Positions 4,609 through 6,328 of a DNA stretch of 6,328 bases are shown piece by piece. The position numbers were made by a program, and so were the translations under genes. The notes under the pieces are model-generated. The model made no database searches and was not told where the DNA came from. It saw only the letters and a list, made by a program, of their open reading frames with translations. Within the stretch, counting starts at the first letter, position 1, and each line of letters begins with the position of its first letter. This DNA is from Micromonosporaceae bacterium (GTDB taxonomy: Bacteria; Actinomycetota; Actinomycetes; Mycobacteriales; Micromonosporaceae): positions 1 through 6,328 of the forward strand of contig JADGHA010000261.1 of assembly GCA_019689695.1 (NCBI GenBank), read 5' to 3'.

Positions 4609-6243
4609 ATGGACGCTGTTGTCACGCCCGACCCGCGCAACGAACCGGTCCGCGACTACGCCCCGGGCAGCCCCGAGCGGGCCAGCCTGCGCCGCCGCCT
4701 CGCCGAGCTGGCCGCCGACCGGCTGGAGCTGACCATGACCGTCGACGGGGAGCAGGTCCCCGGCGGCGGCGAGGCGATCGAGGTGGTCCAGCCGCACCGC
4801 CGGCGGCACGTGCTCGGCGTCATCCACAACGCGACCACCGCGGACGCGCAGAAGGCGGTGGCCGCGGCGAAGCACGCCGCCCCACTGTGGCGTTCGCTCT
4901 CCTTCGACGAGCGGGCGGCGATCTTCCTGCGCGCCGCCGACCTGCTCGCCGGCCCGTGGCGGGACACCCTCAACGCCGCGACGATGCTCGGCCAGTCGAA
5001 GACGGTCTACCAGGCGGAGATCGACTCCGCCTGCGAGCTGATCGACTTCCTGCGGTTCAACGTGCACTTCGCCGCCCGGCTGCTGGGCGAGCAGCCGCTC
5101 TCCTCGCCGAACACGTGGAACCGCTTCGACTACCGGCCGCTGGAGGGATTCATCTACGCGATCACGCCGTTCAACTTCACCGCGATCGCGGGCAACCTGC
5201 CCTCCGCGCCCGCGCTGCTGGGCAACACCGTGGTGTGGAAGCCCTCGCCCAGCCAGCAGTTCGCCGCGCACTTCACCATGCGGTTGTTCGAGGCGGCCGG
5301 GCTGCCGCCCGGGGTCATCAACATGGTTCCCGGGGACGGCTTCGCGGTCTCTGAGGTGGTGCTGGCCGACCCCGACCTGGCCGGCATCCACTTCACCGGA
5401 TCCACCAAGGTGTTCCAGATGCTGTGGCAGACCGTGGGCCAGAACATCGCGCGCTACCGCAACTACCCCCGGCTGGTCGGTGAGACCGGCGGGAAGGACT
5501 TCATCATCGCGCACCCCAGCGCCGAGCCGGACGCACTGCACACCGCGCTGGTGCGCGGCGCCTTCGAGTACCAGGGCCAGAAGTGCTCGGCCGCCTCCCG
5601 CGCGTACATCCCTCGTTCCCTTTGGGACGGTGGCCTGCGCGACCGGCTCGCCGCCACCGCCGAGTCGCTGACCTACGGCGACGTCACCGACTTCACCAAC
5701 TTCGGCGGCGCGGTCATCGACGCGCGCGCCTTCGCCAAGCACACCGACGCCCTGGACCGGATCAAGAACGCGGCCTCCTGCACCGTGCTGGCCGGCGCGA
5801 GCGCCGACGACAGCGAGGGCTGGTTCGTCCGGCCGACCGTGGTGGAGTGCTCCGACCCGGGGCACGAGGTCTTCACTACTGAATACTTTGGACCGATCCT
5901 GTCCGTCTACGTCTTCGACGACGCCCGGTTCGAGGACGTGGTGCGCCAGGCCGAGTCGGTCGCCCCGTACGCGCTGACCGGCTCGGTGTTCGCCACCGAC
6001 CGCCGGGCCATCAACTGGGCGTCCCGGGCGCTGCGCTACGCCGCGGGCAACTTCTACATCAACGACAAGCCCACCGGTGCGGTCGTGGGCCAGCAGCCGT
6101 TCGGCGGCGCCCGCGCCTCGGGCACCAACGACAAGGCCGGCTCCTGGCAGAACCTGGTCCGCTGGCTGTCGCCGCGCACCATCAAGGAGACATTCGTGCC
6201 GCCGACCGACTACACCTATCCGCACATGGCGCCGGACGCTTAG
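4609..6243 (+). CDS. pruA: 1-pyrroline-5-carboxylate (L-glutamate gamma-semialdehyde) dehydrogenase
   Basis: A complete 544-residue aldehyde dehydrogenase of the monofunctional P5C dehydrogenase type. It oxidises L-glutamate gamma-semialdehyde to glutamate with NAD+, the second step of proline catabolism, and is cytoplasmic in bacteria of this kind. Visible landmarks are AITPFNFTA (184-192) with the oxyanion Asn189, VVWKPSP (208-214) with cofactor-binding Lys211, FTGST (262-266) in the nucleotide fold, GETGGK (291-296) with the general base Glu292, GQKCSA (323-328) with catalytic Cys326, TEYFGP (424-429) and PFGGARASGTNDKAG (497-511), the family's substrate-binding region. Length and a long N-terminal region before the Rossmann core match the roughly 540-residue P5CDH subfamily and not bifunctional PutA. 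ATG 4609 is preferred to GTG 4606 because GAGGAG (4597-4602) is 6 nt from it and only 3 nt from the GTG. The gene stands alone: its usual partner, proline dehydrogenase, is not in the window, and a strong hairpin follows. Confidence 0.96.
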   Translation: MDAVVTPDPRNEPVRDYAPGSPERASLRRRLAELAADRLELTMTVDGEQVPGGGEAIEVVQPHRRRHVLGVIHNATTADAQKAVAAAKHAAPLWRSLSFDERAAIFLRAADLLAGPWRDTLNAATMLGQSKTVYQAEIDSACELIDFLRFNVHFAARLLGEQPLSSPNTWNRFDYRPLEGFIYAITPFNFTAIAGNLPSAPALLGNTVVWKPSPSQQFAAHFTMRLFEAAGLPPGVINMVPGDGFAVSEVVLADPDLAGIHFTGSTKVFQMLWQTVGQNIARYRNYPRLVGETGGKDFIIAHPSAEPDALHTALVRGAFEYQGQKCSAASRAYIPRSLWDGGLRDRLAATAESLTYGDVTDFTNFGGAVIDARAFAKHTDALDRIKNAASCTVLAGASADDSEGWFVRPTVVECSDPGHEVFTTEYFGPILSVYVFDDARFEDVVRQAESVAPYALTGSVFATDRRAINWASRALRYAAGNFYINDKPTGAVVGQQPFGGARASGTNDKAGSWQNLVRWLSPRTIKETFVPPTDYTYPHMAPDA

Positions 6244-6276
6244 GCCGCTGCCGGAAGGCACACAATGGCGTGGCCC

Positions 6277-6317
6277 GGGGCCCGGCCCCCCCAAGTTGGG
6301 GGGGGGGGCCGCGCCCC
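6277..6317 (+). terminator. GC-rich hairpin after pruA with an 11-G run
   Basis: The left arm (6277-6294) ends in seven C and AA, and the right arm (6296-6317) begins TT and eleven G, then CCGCGCCCC. The arms pair through A-T, seven G-C, two G-C, then one mismatch inside a further G/C stem ending GGGG/CCCC, with four extra G bulged. It starts 33 nt after the stop and is the natural terminator of the pruA transcript. There is no U-tract. The homopolymer runs are prone to sequencing length error. The rest of 6244-6328 shows no gene. Confidence 0.7.
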
Positions 6318-6328
6318 GGAGGGCGGCC

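Noticed and set aside
4531..6294. A 587-codon open frame on the reverse strand opposite pruA
   Set aside because: It is a mirror of the GC-rich codon pattern of pruA. Its composition is Gly/Val/Arg/Asp-rich with no domain, while the forward frame has every aldehyde dehydrogenase motif.

Overview
The window is very GC-rich DNA with strong G/C bias at third codon positions, GTG and ATG starts, several purine-rich ribosome-binding sites and a run of actinobacterial protein families. It looks like the chromosome of a high-GC actinomycete, probably of the Micromonosporaceae type (Actinoplanes or Micromonospora-like). The genus is inferred from general resemblance and not proven. No tRNA, rRNA, CRISPR array, insertion sequence or phage gene is visible; this is ordinary core-genome territory.

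Layout, left to right. (1) The left edge holds the last codons of a forward gene ending in a SEC-C zinc motif, most likely secA. Running into it from the other side is a reverse-strand gene of the Rv3235/DUF6459 family, starting at 689. Neither frame has a stop where one is expected, and one extra G near 122-124 would close both, so a small indel is suspected there. (2) The 182-bp gap 690-871 holds a 19-bp inverted repeat with a 41-bp AT-richer spacer and a plausible promoter for the DUF6459 gene. (3) A reverse-strand pair follows: an Lrp/AsnC-type regulator (1613 to 1092) and, 4 nt after its stop, a 71-residue excisionase-type helix-turn-helix protein (1087 to 872). (4) Divergent from the Lrp gene is a single-domain rhodanese (1676-2095). 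The 62-bp gap between them carries a short dyad, and both genes look leaderless. (5) The rhodanese overlaps tail to tail with a short-chain dehydrogenase/reductase on the reverse strand (2855 to 2070). (6) Divergent from that is a DUF6912-like hypothetical (2936-3442). It overlaps tail to tail by 8 bp with a reverse-strand polytopic membrane protein of unknown function (4481 to 3435). A perfect 22-bp palindrome lies just after the overlap. (7) Divergent from the membrane protein is a complete 1-pyrroline-5-carboxylate dehydrogenase gene (4609-6243). A long GC hairpin with an 11-G run follows it at the right edge.

How the genes work together. The clearest regulatory unit is the Lrp-type regulator with its co-transcribed small DNA-binding protein and the divergent rhodanese; the central dyad could serve both promoters. 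The P5C dehydrogenase performs the second step of proline catabolism, but its partner proline dehydrogenase is not in the window. The remaining genes alternate in strand and look like independent units. I see no convincing evidence of a new multi-gene system. The points most worth checking are the probable frameshift at the secA/DUF6459 junction, the 19-bp inverted repeat, and the shared Lrp/rhodanese control region.
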